64,000 bases of DNA from Firmicutes bacterium CAG:345 (GCA_000433315.1 FR893384.1:62001-126000); one strand, 5' to 3'. Shown: positions 44,277-53,513, counted from the first letter of the stretch. Program-made: numbers and translations. The notes: a model not told the origin generated them from the letters alone.

Positions 44277-44371
44277 AATCCGCAGACCGCAAGACGGCAA
44301 AGGAAAGCAAATCTCAAACGCTTTTTCTATGCCGTCTTTTCGTTTGCGGAAAAGTATCGGCTCTGCGGATT
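44277..44371 (+). ncRNA. Structured RNA element with nested stems
   Basis: Three perfect stems nest in order: AATCCGCAGA (44277-44286) with TCTGCGGATT (44362-44371), CCGCAA (44287-44292) with TTGCGG (44344-44349), and GACGGCA (44293-44299) with TGCCGTC (44330-44336). The inner stem, followed by TTTTCG, can serve as a terminator, whereas the outer stem needs the 3' side. It lies between the small-gene string and the sigma-like gene, so a leader with alternative termination is possible. Confidence 0.45.
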
Positions 44372-44396
44372 CTTATCAAATTCAAGGAGCGAAAAA

Positions 44397-44795
44397 ATGA
44401 AAGAATACACTTATTACTTTGCGGACGGCACAAAGAACACCATAGAAGTCGAAGAAAAATGGTATGACCTTCTTAAGGAAATGGATGAGGCGGAACGAAA
44501 GCAAAAATACAATTACGAACGCCATAATTATCCGCTTTCGCAAGTGGATTATGAGGGTGAAACTTTTGCCGACTATTCAGCCGATCCGTTTGAAAAAATG
44601 GTTGCGGAAATAGATAAAGAAAGAATAGCCGCGGCGTTGACAACGTTGACGGATTGTCAAAGGGTTTTGTTTGAAAAGGTATTTGTCGAACGCAAGAAAA
44701 TAACGGAAATTGCGAAAGAAGAAGGCGTTTGTCATCAAGCAATCAGCCAAAGAGTGGAGCGTATCAAGGCAAAATTAAAAAAATTATTGTCGTAG
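44397..44795 (+). CDS. Sigma-70 region 4-like regulator
   Basis: 132 residues. The C-terminal half (about 70-132) is a sigma region 4 HTH: LTDCQRVLFEKVFVERKKI then TEIAKEEGVCHQAISQRVER. It lacks region 2, like ORF7/Orf8-type proteins of Tn916-family and phage late-gene activators. Likely drives downstream element genes. AAGGAG precedes the start. Confidence 0.75.
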   Translation: MKEYTYYFADGTKNTIEVEEKWYDLLKEMDEAERKQKYNYERHNYPLSQVDYEGETFADYSADPFEKMVAEIDKERIAAALTTLTDCQRVLFEKVFVERKKITEIAKEEGVCHQAISQRVERIKAKLKKLLS

Positions 44796-44858
44796 ACCGT
44801 AGCAAAACGCGGATTTCGAGCCTATATAGTGAGAACGTTGAAAAGGAGGCGTAAGGAA

Positions 44859-45065
44859 ATGCAACGATTCAGAGTTGAATGTAATTTTGGCAGTAAGTAT
44901 TTTGACGACATCTTTAATGCTCGCAGGTATTTCTATAAATGTATAGAAAGAGACCTGCAGGTGGAATTATGGAAGGTAACGTATCATCTGTGTACTGCAA
45001 AAAGGGAATATTCGGCAACGCAAGAGTTAATGGAGTTTTACGGGTATTTGCCTTTTTTGAAGTAA
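44859..45065 (+). CDS. 68-residue protein, unknown
   Basis: Start ATG at 44859 with GGAGG nine bases upstream; a longer reading from 44829 includes that site. Basic and aromatic (MQRFRVECNFGSKYF), one predicted helix around FNARRYFYKCIERDL. No family recognised; small proteins with this pattern are common in conjugative elements. Confidence 0.55.
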   Translation: MQRFRVECNFGSKYFDDIFNARRYFYKCIERDLQVELWKVTYHLCTAKREYSATQELMEFYGYLPFLK

Positions 45066-45095
45066 GGATAATTCTTGAGCGATAAAAGGGTATAG

Positions 45096-45142
45096 CGATA
45101 AAAACTTCGACGTACAGCGGCCGCGCGTCAAGGATTTTATCG
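45096..45142 (+). ncRNA. Compact RNA hairpin in the leader of the structural operon
   Basis: CGATAAAA / TTTTATCG (8 pairs) encloses CTT-GACG / CGTC-AAG (7 pairs with one mismatch) and the palindrome GCGGCCGC. A second GCGATAAAA copy lies at 45079-45087. It sits upstream of the 45239 start; no T run follows, so it is not a plain terminator. Confidence 0.35.
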
Positions 45143-45238
45143 ACTGAAACTCAATGTTTCGTAAGTGTCGTTCAACGGTTATATTCGCGGATGCCCTGCG
45201 TTATGGGCAACATTATAAAAACGAAAGGAGAATTTTCA

Positions 45239-45496
45239 ATGGCAAACAACAACGAAAGACGTTGGAGCGTTCCGTCCAAGCGTGCGAAAGGTTACGCGGA
45301 AGAACGTAAGGCAAAAGTCCATCAGCACGGACCTAAAGAAGGTAAGGAACTTACCGATTACGAAGCCGGCATGAGGTCGGGCTATCTTCAGGCTCAGTCC
45401 GATCACGCGGGGCTTTTCAAGTACAAAAAGGCTTTAGCCGAGGGTAAAACCAAAGCGGAAGCAAAAAAGATTTCCAGACAGAAAGGTAAAAAATAA
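45239..45496 (+). CDS. Small basic protein, unknown
   Basis: 85 residues, very basic, Lys/Arg-rich with helical YAEERKAKVHQHGPKEG and C-terminal KTKAEAKKISRQKGKK. Start ATG at 45239 has AAAGGAG eight bases before it. First gene of the long operon that ends with Rep. A nucleic-acid-binding role is likely from charge only. Confidence 0.6.
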   Translation: MANNNERRWSVPSKRAKGYAEERKAKVHQHGPKEGKELTDYEAGMRSGYLQAQSDHAGLFKYKKALAEGKTKAEAKKISRQKGKK

Positions 45497-45517
45497 TAAT
45501 CAGGAGGACAAACAGTT

Positions 45518-45862
45518 ATGGAAAACAAAATTATCGTAGAAAAAGGCACTTTTGAATACAACGACAAGGAATATTCTTCGTATTTCATTGCGGGTAAAAT
45601 CAAGGGCAAGGACGTAAAGGTGGCGTTGATGCCGCCCGATAAAGGCGGTTGGGCAGTGCTCGATATTCTTTTCAGCGATACCAATCAAGGCGAACTTGTG
45701 GTTAAGCCGTATGAACTGAAAGACGAAAAAACGGGCAAGGTAACGGCAACCGGCAATACTTATGCCGTAAGAACCGTTGACGAAAACGGAGAAATTTACG
45801 AATGCCCCGTAAAACCGTTCAAGAGTTCGGATAAAGCACTGTTGAATATGCTTTTGAGATAA
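45518..45862 (+). CDS. Small soluble beta protein; candidate ssDNA-binding protein
   Basis: 114 residues, mainly beta strands: KIIVEKGTFEYNDKEYSSYF, KDVKVALMPPDKGGWAVLDI, GELVVKPYELKD. No membrane span. Size, fold type and place ahead of the surface-protein genes would fit a filamentous phage ssDNA-binding protein (gpV-like), but there is no diagnostic motif, so this is inference. GGAGG precedes the start; a terminator follows. Confidence 0.6.
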   Translation: MENKIIVEKGTFEYNDKEYSSYFIAGKIKGKDVKVALMPPDKGGWAVLDILFSDTNQGELVVKPYELKDEKTGKVTATGNTYAVRTVDENGEIYECPVKPFKSSDKALLNMLLR

Positions 45863-45875
45863 GCATAACCTTTGT

Positions 45876-45914
45876 AAAAACTACGGCTTGCTTTTAAGCA
45901 GATCGTAGTTTTTT
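45876..45914 (+). terminator. Terminator within the module
   Basis: AAAACTACG / CGTAGTTTT nine-pair stem with an inner GCTT..AAGC hairpin, then TTTTTT. It separates the two small soluble genes from the surface-protein genes and could set their ratio. Confidence 0.75.
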
Positions 45915-45945
45915 ACTAAAAATCTAAATTTCGGAGGTAAACTCA

Positions 45946-47001
45946 ATGATTAACAAAGAAAAATTCAAGTGGATTGCCGTATTTACGGCTCTCATTCTTC
46001 TCTTTGCAGGCGTAATTTCTGCGCTTGCAATCGCTATCGGCAATAAGCCCGTGGAAGTAAAGACTGAAGGACAGGACGTTTCGGCTGCAGCCGAGGATAA
46101 CCCTATGGTTATGCTTACTATGGGCAATGCAACTATCTTTAGGGCTGCTCCCGAAGTAAGCAAGGTTGACACACCCGAACAGGTATATGTATCTCAAACG
46201 GTAACGGCAACCATTACGCCGTCTACCGTCGTAGACAAATACGTTACTTGGTCTGTCGCTTGGGCAAACGACGCTCCGCTCAAAGACAAGAACATTTCGG
46301 ACTATATCAAGGTGACGGACGATTCGCAAGGCAATCTTACGGCAACGGTCAACTGCTACAAGTCTTTCAAAGGCAGCAAAGCAATTCTTACCTGCACCAC
46401 AAGACAAGGCGGAAAGACCGGAACTGTCAATATCGTCTACGAAGGTGTGCCGTCAAGTATGTCTATCACCGCTCCTACGGGCGTTACGAAATACAATCTC
46501 GGCAAAGATTCCGTGGATTTGCTTTATGTCGGTAAGTCTTACTCTCTCAATCTCGCAATGGATAACATTTTTCATAGCGTAGGCAGTAATTACAATGACT
46601 TTACCGTAACCGTTACGGGAGTAGGATCTGTTACTTGCGGCTCTTATTCTCAATCAGGCAGGGGCGCAGGTTGGAGTTCTCACAGCAACGTTGTAGATTT
46701 TAATAAAATTGCGAAAGAGTTCGTAACTTGTTCGACTTCCGGTAATACGCTTTCGATTAACGTAACAAAGTCGCTTTACGATTATTACGAATCTAAGGAA
46801 ACAAAAATAGTCGAAGGCAACGGCGAAACGACTACTTACACTAATAAGTTGTATTCAATTAACACCGATTCCGACGGAAATAAACCGTATCTGATTGTTA
46901 AGGTTCAGCATAAAACGCTCGGATTTTCCGCTCAGTATAAGTTTTTTATCGGCGAGGAAGTAAGCAATGTTACTACGAGTAAGGCAACCATCACGTTTTA
47001 A
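45946..47001 (+). CDS. N-terminally anchored surface protein, paralog A
   Basis: 351 residues. Basic start INKEKFKW, one membrane span (about 10-31, IAVFTALILLFAGVISALAIA), then an extracellular beta-rich Ser/Thr region. Shares with the next gene product the segment W-(S)-(V/I)-A-W, DYIKVTDDSQGNLTATVNC and SLNLAMDNIFHSVGSN, and the closing strand V-x-x-x-x-A-T-I-T-F. Big_2-like Ig motifs are faint (VTATITPSTVVDKYVTW). Candidate virion or surface component in the inovirus-like reading; function unproven. Confidence 0.7.
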   Translation: MINKEKFKWIAVFTALILLFAGVISALAIAIGNKPVEVKTEGQDVSAAAEDNPMVMLTMGNATIFRAAPEVSKVDTPEQVYVSQTVTATITPSTVVDKYVTWSVAWANDAPLKDKNISDYIKVTDDSQGNLTATVNCYKSFKGSKAILTCTTRQGGKTGTVNIVYEGVPSSMSITAPTGVTKYNLGKDSVDLLYVGKSYSLNLAMDNIFHSVGSNYNDFTVTVTGVGSVTCGSYSQSGRGAGWSSHSNVVDFNKIAKEFVTCSTSGNTLSINVTKSLYDYYESKETKIVEGNGETTTYTNKLYSINTDSDGNKPYLIVKVQHKTLGFSAQYKFFIGEEVSNVTTSKATITF

Positions 47002-47016
47002 CAGGAGGTATAAAAT

Positions 47017-48110
47017 ATGGCTATCGAAAAAAGAAAAGCAATAAAACTTACGGCTATCGTTCTTGTTGTGCTTACGATTTTTGCGGCAATATTTGCGGCG
47101 ATATATTTCGTAAGACAGGATTCTCCCGCTGCGGATAATACGTTAAACGTTGAAACCGAAAACGGATTCGATAACACGAAGACCTACGCTATGCCGAAAA
47201 CGATGGCATTTACAGCAAAAAGTTTAGCGGCGGCGCAAGCGAATGGGCAAACTGTGGACGTAAAAATCAAGGCAAGCGTTTCGCCTTGGGACGCGGCAAA
47301 TCAAGCGGTTGACTATTCTATCGCTTGGGCGTTGCTCCCACTCACGGAAAAGAGGCGGTAACCGATTACGTTACCGTTACGCAGGACGCAGACGGTTCTC
47401 TTACGGCGACGATTTCCTGTAAAAAGGCTTTCGATTCGGATAAAATCATCGTTACCGTTACCACTCGCGACGGCGGATATACGGCAAAATGCACGGTATC
47501 GTTCGTGGGCGTTGCAAACAGTATTGTGATTAACAATTCTACGCTCAATCCTATCAGCGACAGTAAGCGCGGCGTGTATTATCAACTCGGAACGAATAAA
47601 ACCTACAATTTCGATATTGCTCTCGATAACATTTTCGGCAAAGTAGGTTCGCAAAACCTGACGGTAACGCTCGGCGGTTCGGGTGAATTGTATTTCGGCG
47701 ATGAGTTTGTCAGCGGCGATAGCGGTATGGGTAGTTTTTCAAATATGGCAAAAAGGAAAATGTCGGATATGGTAAACAAATTTATCACGTCCGCAACCAT
47801 TTCCGGGAATACGCTCACGCTGAAAACGGGTTCCACGGTGATTGAAAATTACTATGACGAAATGGTCAACGATACCGAGTATTACACAGGCACGACCTAT
47901 AAAGGCAGATACGTTTTTTATGACGAATACGACCTTACAGGCGGCAAAGATTACGATACGAACAGCGAAGCAAACGTATCGGCTCTTCCTTCGTGTTATT
48001 TCACCGTAACCGTTAAAGACACCGTAAGCGGCGTTTCTGAAACAATCAAAGTTTGGCTTGTCACTTCCGTTAAAAGCGTAAGCCTTGATAAGACTAACGT
48101 TTCAATATAA
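47017..48110 (+). pseudogene. Paralog B of the anchored surface protein, frameshifted
   Basis: The first frame (47017-47361) begins MAIEKRKAIKLTAIVLVVL with one span and breaks after VDYSIAWA; from about 47325 the -1 frame continues APTHGKEAVTDYVTVTQDA and SCKKAFDSDKIIVTVTTRDGG, which aligns with paralog A (VAWANDAPLKDKNISDYIKV). One base is missing near 47325-47340. No slippery heptamer is visible there, so mutation or assembly error is likelier than programmed frameshifting. It ends VSLDKTNVSI, the family's closing strand. Confidence 0.75.
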
Positions 48111-48133
48111 GAAGCGATTTTCGGAGGTGAGAA

Positions 48134-48715
48134 ATGACGAATAAAGCGACAAAAATCATTACTTATATTCTGCTTGTTCTTGCCGTAATAACCATTATCG
48201 GCGTTGTGGCGCACTTTACAAACGGGTTTACGAGCGACTTTAAGACTTTCTACGTTACCGTTGACGGAAAGGATGTAATGACTTCTTCCAGCGGTTACAA
48301 AGTTACAATCGAAAAGCCCTTGCAAGTGGACGTCAAATATACTTTTAATTTCGCTACCGACGAAACGAAAGACTATTCAGTAAAGATTGTTCCGAACAAG
48401 ATTGAAAACAGCGATTTTACATACACCGTTGACGGCGAAAGCAAATCGTTTCAATCCGAAACGGATCTGACGGCTGCTTTTGCAATCGACAAAGGCGAAA
48501 AATCTTTTATCGTTAAACCGAAAGGAAAATCGCTTACCGAAGTTCTGACTGCATTTTACGGTAAAGAAGTAACCGATTGTGAAAACAAAGGCTATACGGA
48601 TATGTTTACGATAATCGTAATGTCCTATAACGGCGAAGCAAGCGTAAAACTCAATTTCACGGTTGCAGGCAAAGTTACCGGGGTATCGTTCGATAAGGAG
48701 GTGATTTTGTTTTGA
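48134..48715 (+). CDS. N-terminally anchored surface protein, paralog C (short)
   Basis: 193 residues: one span at about 8-30 (IITYILLVLAVITIIGVVA) and a beta-rich extracellular domain ending VTGVSFDKEVILF, the same closing strand as paralogs A and B. GGAGGTGAG precedes the ATG. Its last codons overlap the next gene's start. Confidence 0.7.
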   Translation: MTNKATKIITYILLVLAVITIIGVVAHFTNGFTSDFKTFYVTVDGKDVMTSSSGYKVTIEKPLQVDVKYTFNFATDETKDYSVKIVPNKIENSDFTYTVDGESKSFQSETDLTAAFAIDKGEKSFIVKPKGKSLTEVLTAFYGKEVTDCENKGYTDMFTIIVMSYNGEASVKLNFTVAGKVTGVSFDKEVILF

Positions 48716-50175
48716 TGCAAGCGACAAAAACGAGATTAGTATCAATTTTTCTCGCTTTTGTCTTGGGAATATGTGCCGTCATTACCACGGCGGCACAAAC
48801 GCCCCTTGTGGCAAGAGCGGAAAGCATAACTTATTCGGGAGTAATGGAAGATTTGAAAAAGGATACGTCGTTTAAGCTGGAAAACTATCCGACTAAAGCC
48901 GATGATTATTCATTACAGATAATCCAACTTGCGGAAAGCAGCGACAAAGAACTTTTCGTTTACGTCTACCAGCCGAGCGGAAAAGCCAAAAACTTCAAAG
49001 CGTCCTCTATCAACATTTCGACCACGATAAACGATTCCATTTCGTATCTGAATTACAAACTCGAATTGCTAAACAGTAGCGGCGTGTTTTACAAATACAA
49101 AGTTTCGGGGCTTACGGTAAAGGACGAAAGCGTGAGATATTACGCTATTAGTTCAATATACCGTCCGTTCGATGAGAGTATCGACAAACAAGCAAGCGGC
49201 GGAAATACCATAACCGAAGTCAATTACGCGGGCAATAAGCAGTATTGTTTCGGCGAGATAAACGGCAAACCGTATGTAAATTGCGTGGATATAGAAACGA
49301 TAGTCGTTACGGATAAGTTTGTGGGGTTCGTAAGGTATAAAGACGGTTTCAAACTGTATGTAGGCGCATGCGACAGCCATTTCGTAGCGTTCAACACAAA
49401 TAAGCCTATGGACAAACTTCTTGAAGCCGACGTGTATTATACAACGCAAAGTTACGATTGGTCTTCCGTTCCCTTTGTCGGGGTAAAAGAAACGTTCGGG
49501 GATAAAGCGGACAAATACGCCTATCTCAAATACACTGACAAAGTTGAGCATACAGGCGGTGGATTATTTGCGGGAACGTATAAGTGGGACAGGATTCAGA
49601 CGATTGACGACTTCATCAAAGGCGAAAACCGCGAGAATATCTACCACGGCGCAGTTCTCGACGTAAAGACTTCATCGAAACTGACGGACGAAGCACTTGT
49701 CGAACTCAAAGGCAAGAAATGGGTGTTGCGTTTCGCCGAAACGAATTATTCGCTGAACGGCTATGCGTCAACCGGTTCTACATTTGAAAGTTATACGCTC
49801 GTTGGCGACGTAACTATCCTTCAATTGAAGTTTGAAACAGACGGAATTACCTACAACTTGGGCGTTATAGACAACAAACAAACGGGCGGAAAAGAACCGT
49901 CTAACAAAACGGAAATTGACGTGAGTCTGAACAACCGCGGCAAGACAATTTTGTATCTGTTATTGCTCATACTTCTGCTTGTTTTGCTCGCTCCCGTGTT
50001 GCCTTACGTATTACAGGCAATCGTATTTGTAATATCGCTCCCGATTAAAGGAATTGCAGCAATCGGAAAGGTTTGCAAACGAAAGCGGCAGGAACGAAAA
50101 GAACGAAAAATTTACGAAAAAGTCGTAGCGACGATTGACGAGCCGGACTACGGAAATTACGACGATTACGACTAA
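48712..50175 (+). CDS. Secreted protein with C-terminal membrane anchor; pIII-like candidate
   Basis: 487 residues. Signal peptide (ATKTRLVSIFLAFVLGICAV, cleavage after ARA), a large beta-rich ectodomain of about 390 residues, a long C-terminal span (about 408-450, LLLLILLLVLLAPVLPYVLQ) and a strongly basic tail KRKRQERKERK. This type I topology resembles adsorption proteins (pIII) of filamentous phages. Start is TTG at 48712 or ATG at 48715; AAGGAGG is 10 or 13 bases upstream. It overlaps the previous stop. Confidence 0.7.
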   Translation: MMQATKTRLVSIFLAFVLGICAVITTAAQTPLVARAESITYSGVMEDLKKDTSFKLENYPTKADDYSLQIIQLAESSDKELFVYVYQPSGKAKNFKASSINISTTINDSISYLNYKLELLNSSGVFYKYKVSGLTVKDESVRYYAISSIYRPFDESIDKQASGGNTITEVNYAGNKQYCFGEINGKPYVNCVDIETIVVTDKFVGFVRYKDGFKLYVGACDSHFVAFNTNKPMDKLLEADVYYTTQSYDWSSVPFVGVKETFGDKADKYAYLKYTDKVEHTGGGLFAGTYKWDRIQTIDDFIKGENRENIYHGAVLDVKTSSKLTDEALVELKGKKWVLRFAETNYSLNGYASTGSTFESYTLVGDVTILQLKFETDGITYNLGVIDNKQTGGKEPSNKTEIDVSLNNRGKTILYLLLLILLLVLLAPVLPYVLQAIVFVISLPIKGIAAIGKVCKRKRQERKERKIYEKVVATIDEPDYGNYDDYD

Positions 50176-50183
50176 AACAAACG

Positions 50184-50217
50184 ACGCCGGCGGGAGAAAT
50201 TCTGTCGGCGTTATTTT
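50184..50217 (+). terminator. Terminator-like hairpin inside the operon
   Basis: ACGCCGGC / GTCGGCGT stem, then TATTTTTATT. It lies between the pIII-like candidate and the small one-span gene and may reduce downstream expression. Confidence 0.7.
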
Positions 50218-50241
50218 TATTAAATTTCAGGAGGTTTTACA

Positions 50242-50385
50242 TTGAAAACATTTAAGAGAATCATAGCGATTTTATTGCTTATCATCATAGTTTTGGCGGT
50301 GAGTTATTTTGCCTATACGGCAAAGCAAATACCGCCCGAAAATACGATTTCGGAGGTGCTTTATGAAGTGGCAACGACGGCTTAA
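50242..50385 (+). CDS. 47-residue one-span peptide; small coat-like candidate
   Basis: TTG start with AGGAGG eight bases ahead. It reads MKTFKRIIAILLLIIIVLAV and SYFAYTAKQIPPENTISEV: basic N terminus, one membrane span and a short acidic tail. It overlaps the start of the ATPase gene by 23 bases. Small one-span peptides next to the ATPase are typical of inovirus coat genes; that reading is inference. Confidence 0.6.
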   Translation: MKTFKRIIAILLLIIIVLAVSYFAYTAKQIPPENTISEVLYEVATTA

Positions 50386-52480
50386 TATTGCACTCACGAT
50401 AGCCCTTACAACGGCGTTTATTTTGCTCGGTATACTCACGTTCCAACAATCCTATTGTCGCACTTTTGAGGCTTTAATCGACTTATATGGCGGTTTTAAG
50501 TATTATTTCCGCGTATTATTCGGTTTTGGGGCGGAAGGTTTACCGAGCGTAACGGACTATTCAAAAGTTATGGAATGGACGGTAATTCTACCGTCGGATT
50601 TCGAGAGTTTCAAGGTCAATGCGACGACATATTTTTCAATGCTTTTCAGCAAGGAAAATTTCTTATCTTGGTTATCTGCGGTAGGCACAAAAGCAAGCGT
50701 CTGGGCAAAGGTTTTAACCATACTTTTGCCGTGTATTATAGCACTTATAATCGTAATAAAACGGCTATACGCAAGCAGCAACACAAAACACAACGTAGAT
50801 ACAATTCCTTTGCGTGTATTCAAGAAAATATCCGCCGTAACGTATCAACCGACGAAGCGGTTTATATGCTGTTATATAGACTTCTTGCGTGAGCATTCGT
50901 GGATATGGATTTCGTGGGCGGTTATGTGGGCGTTTCACTTAAATATCGCAAGTATTGTAATAGAATTTTTCGCCTATTACTTCTTCTTTGCGGTATCGTT
51001 TCGAGCGGATACTATATACACGCAATTCGTAAAACTCGCGCGAGATCTGCAACCGTTTTTCAGGTTCTTTCCGTGGTGGTCGCTCCTTATTATCTGCTAC
51101 GTTTTGTTCGAGCGTTGGCGTAAAAAGGTTGCGCTTAACAAATTACGCAAATGCGAAGCGAAGAATTGCGGGTTTATAAACGCATTACCTATCGTTTCGA
51201 TGACGTGCGGCAGTATGGGTAAACGCAAAACCACGATGATAACGGATATGACGTTATCCCAAGAAGTAATGTTCAGACAAAAAGCATTCGAGATATTGCA
51301 GAAAGCGGATATGAAATTTCCGTATTTCCCGTGGATATGCTTTGAAAAAGAACTCGCCGCGTGTATGGAATACGGAACGGTATATAACCTTGCGACAGTC
51401 AAAGAATGGGTAAAACTCAAACGCAGTCGATACGAAAAACACGGCAATGCTTTATGGCAATTATACGGATATGACTGTCAGAGATACGGTTTTACATACG
51501 ACGACGCATTAAAAATAAGCGAATTATTCGACGTGTTAGAAACGTATGCGCAGGCATTTTTCATATACGCTTTGCAAACGAGCCTTATCGTAGCGAACTA
51601 TTCTATACGAACGGATAACCGCTTACTGTCGGAAGATAATTTCCCTCTGTGGGCGTTGGACTTCTTCACCGACGGGAAAAGGTGCAGCAGACACTCCCAT
51701 ATTCTGGACTTCGACGTATTGCGTTTAGGCAAAAAGATTTTGGATAATAACCCGAAAGCAGGCAGTTTCGAGTTCGGCGTTGTCGCTATAACCGAAATAG
51801 GTAAAGAGCGTGGAAACAACCTTGAATTAAAGGAAGTCAAGAAAAAGAACGACGAAACAAACCAAAAGAACGACCTTTTCAACTCGTGGCTGAAAATGTG
51901 CAGACACTCCGCAACGGTAGATAATTTTCCGTTCATAAAGGTGTTCACGGACGAACAACGCCCCGAAAGTTGGGGCGCGGACGCAAGAGATCTATGCGAC
52001 ATTGTAAATATCGTTTCCGCCGGGGATACAAAACTTGCTCTGCCGTTCTACACGATAGAAGATATGGTGTCCGAAATAGCGTTTAATCGCTTTATAGCCC
52101 TATATTACGATTTCAGATACCGCCGCGGCGACAACACTTTGCTCGTGCATATTCTGAAATCCGTAACCGCTTGGCTATGGAAACGCAACGCTCGAATTTA
52201 CAACAAATACGGTTATTCTATTGTCAAAGTTGAGAAAGAACGCGGCACGATGGACGGAAAACCCGAAAACAAAAAGTATTTCCTTATGAACTACAAAATT
52301 TACCGTAACCGTTTCACTACGGACTGTTTTTCGGACTACTTCAACGACTTGGCAGGCAAAACGAACGTCGGGCTTATGGACTATATCGAATATGCGACCG
52401 AGAAAGCGAGCGTTGACGAACTCAAAGCACAAAACAGTTATTTCATAAACGGTCTATACCGTGACGAAGAAGGAGCGTGA
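50363..52480 (+). CDS. Membrane P-loop ATPase, candidate pI/Zot-like morphogenesis protein
   Basis: 705 residues from the ATG at 50363 (GGAGG seven bases upstream). Four hydrophobic regions at about 8-30, 115-135, 180-212 and 238-250 precede the ATPase part. The P-loop is GSMGKRKTTM (283-292), with Arg where the last Gly of G-x-x-G-x-G-K-T is usual. A candidate Walker B is FGVVAITEIGKERGN (471-485), and a conserved-looking block DEQRPESWGADARDL lies at 530-544. The combination of membrane spans, P-loop and neighbours (small span peptide, Rep) fits the inovirus pI family; a conjugation coupling protein (VirD4) is less likely because its P-loop context and length differ. Confidence 0.6.
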   Translation: MKWQRRLNIALTIALTTAFILLGILTFQQSYCRTFEALIDLYGGFKYYFRVLFGFGAEGLPSVTDYSKVMEWTVILPSDFESFKVNATTYFSMLFSKENFLSWLSAVGTKASVWAKVLTILLPCIIALIIVIKRLYASSNTKHNVDTIPLRVFKKISAVTYQPTKRFICCYIDFLREHSWIWISWAVMWAFHLNIASIVIEFFAYYFFFAVSFRADTIYTQFVKLARDLQPFFRFFPWWSLLIICYVLFERWRKKVALNKLRKCEAKNCGFINALPIVSMTCGSMGKRKTTMITDMTLSQEVMFRQKAFEILQKADMKFPYFPWICFEKELAACMEYGTVYNLATVKEWVKLKRSRYEKHGNALWQLYGYDCQRYGFTYDDALKISELFDVLETYAQAFFIYALQTSLIVANYSIRTDNRLLSEDNFPLWALDFFTDGKRCSRHSHILDFDVLRLGKKILDNNPKAGSFEFGVVAITEIGKERGNNLELKEVKKKNDETNQKNDLFNSWLKMCRHSATVDNFPFIKVFTDEQRPESWGADARDLCDIVNIVSAGDTKLALPFYTIEDMVSEIAFNRFIALYYDFRYRRGDNTLLVHILKSVTAWLWKRNARIYNKYGYSIVKVEKERGTMDGKPENKKYFLMNYKIYRNRFTTDCFSDYFNDLAGKTNVGLMDYIEYATEKASVDELKAQNSYFINGLYRDEEGA

Positions 52481-52484
52481 TATT

Positions 52485-53513
52485 ATGCCATACGCAGAAG
52501 CAAAAATATATCACGACGGTAGTCACTTTGTCGCTATACCGTATGTTTCTAATCCACGAAGCCGACGACCAAAACCGCCCGAAGAACAAATCGCTGTTGT
52601 GGACGAAAATGCGGATAACGAAACTATAGACGGACTTTCTGAGAGCGATGAACATACTAACGATATCTCTGAGGCTGGCGAAAAGTCTGTCGTAGAGTCT
52701 GTCGAAAAGGGTGACGAAACCCAAAGTAAGTTTGAACGTAAGCTGACACGTAAGGAATTGTTTGAGGAATTATATAATGAAACGAGAGATAAAAAACGGA
52801 GCGAACGAAAGAAAATAATAACAGAAAAAATGTTGCCGTATTTTCGGGACAAGCAAGCGACGGCAGAGTTTGTCAACGCACAGTTTGAAAGGAAACTAAG
52901 GAACATTATTTGCCGAAGAGTCAGGCTTATGCGTAAGGTAAACTTGCAAACATTCAACTATTTTTGCACTTTTACTTACGATAGTGCGAAGCATACGGAA
53001 GAAAGTTTTATGCGGAAATTAAAAGGCTGTTTTAAGATGATGTGCCATAGAAGGAATTGGAAATACGTTGGGGTATGGGAGCGATCGCCGGAAAAGAAAC
53101 GGTTACACTTTCACGGACTGTTCTATATTCCCGACGGTGCGATGGTGGGCGAACTCATAGAAGTACACGATTATTCTCCTATAAAGAAGAAAGTGCAGCA
53201 TACGATACAGAATACATATTTCAACGAACGGTTCGGACGTTCCGATTTTAAGCCCGTAGTGGATAGACGGATGTTGGGTGAGGCTGTCGCATATCTGACG
53301 AAATATATGGAAAAGACGGGCGAGAAGATTGTGTATTCTAAAGGCTTACCTCAGTATTTTATTTCAGACATTCTGGACGAAGACGTTGTATGCACGATAG
53401 GGCAGGAAGATAGAAAACTATTGCTTTATGATAATTTTAATTGCTGGGACGAAGGCTGCCTCGTCGGACCGGTGAGCAAAGAAGTAATAGCACAAATGCG
53501 CAAAAGCAATTAA
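52485..53513 (+). CDS. HUH rolling-circle replication initiator (Rep)
   Basis: 342 residues from the ATG at 52485 (AAGGAG upstream). An acidic N-terminal part precedes the catalytic domain, which shows all three RCR motifs: motif I NYFCTFTYD (about 158-166), motif II RLHFHGLF with the metal-binding H208-F-H210, and motif III AYLTKYMEK with the nucleophile Tyr 270 and Lys 273. Such Reps nick the double-strand origin and stay attached by the Tyr. Motif spacing suits phage and plasmid Reps. Last gene of the operon; the presumed origin follows directly. Confidence 0.87.
   Translation: MPYAEAKIYHDGSHFVAIPYVSNPRSRRPKPPEEQIAVVDENADNETIDGLSESDEHTNDISEAGEKSVVESVEKGDETQSKFERKLTRKELFEELYNETRDKKRSERKKIITEKMLPYFRDKQATAEFVNAQFERKLRNIICRRVRLMRKVNLQTFNYFCTFTYDSAKHTEESFMRKLKGCFKMMCHRRNWKYVGVWERSPEKKRLHFHGLFYIPDGAMVGELIEVHDYSPIKKKVQHTIQNTYFNERFGRSDFKPVVDRRMLGEAVAYLTKYMEKTGEKIVYSKGLPQYFISDILDEDVVCTIGQEDRKLLLYDNFNCWDEGCLVGPVSKEVIAQMRKSN

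Noticed and set aside
50363..52480. VirD4-type coupling protein
   Set aside because: The P-loop lies late (residue 283), preceded by four spans, and the usual VirD4 motifs are not evident; kept only as an alternative.
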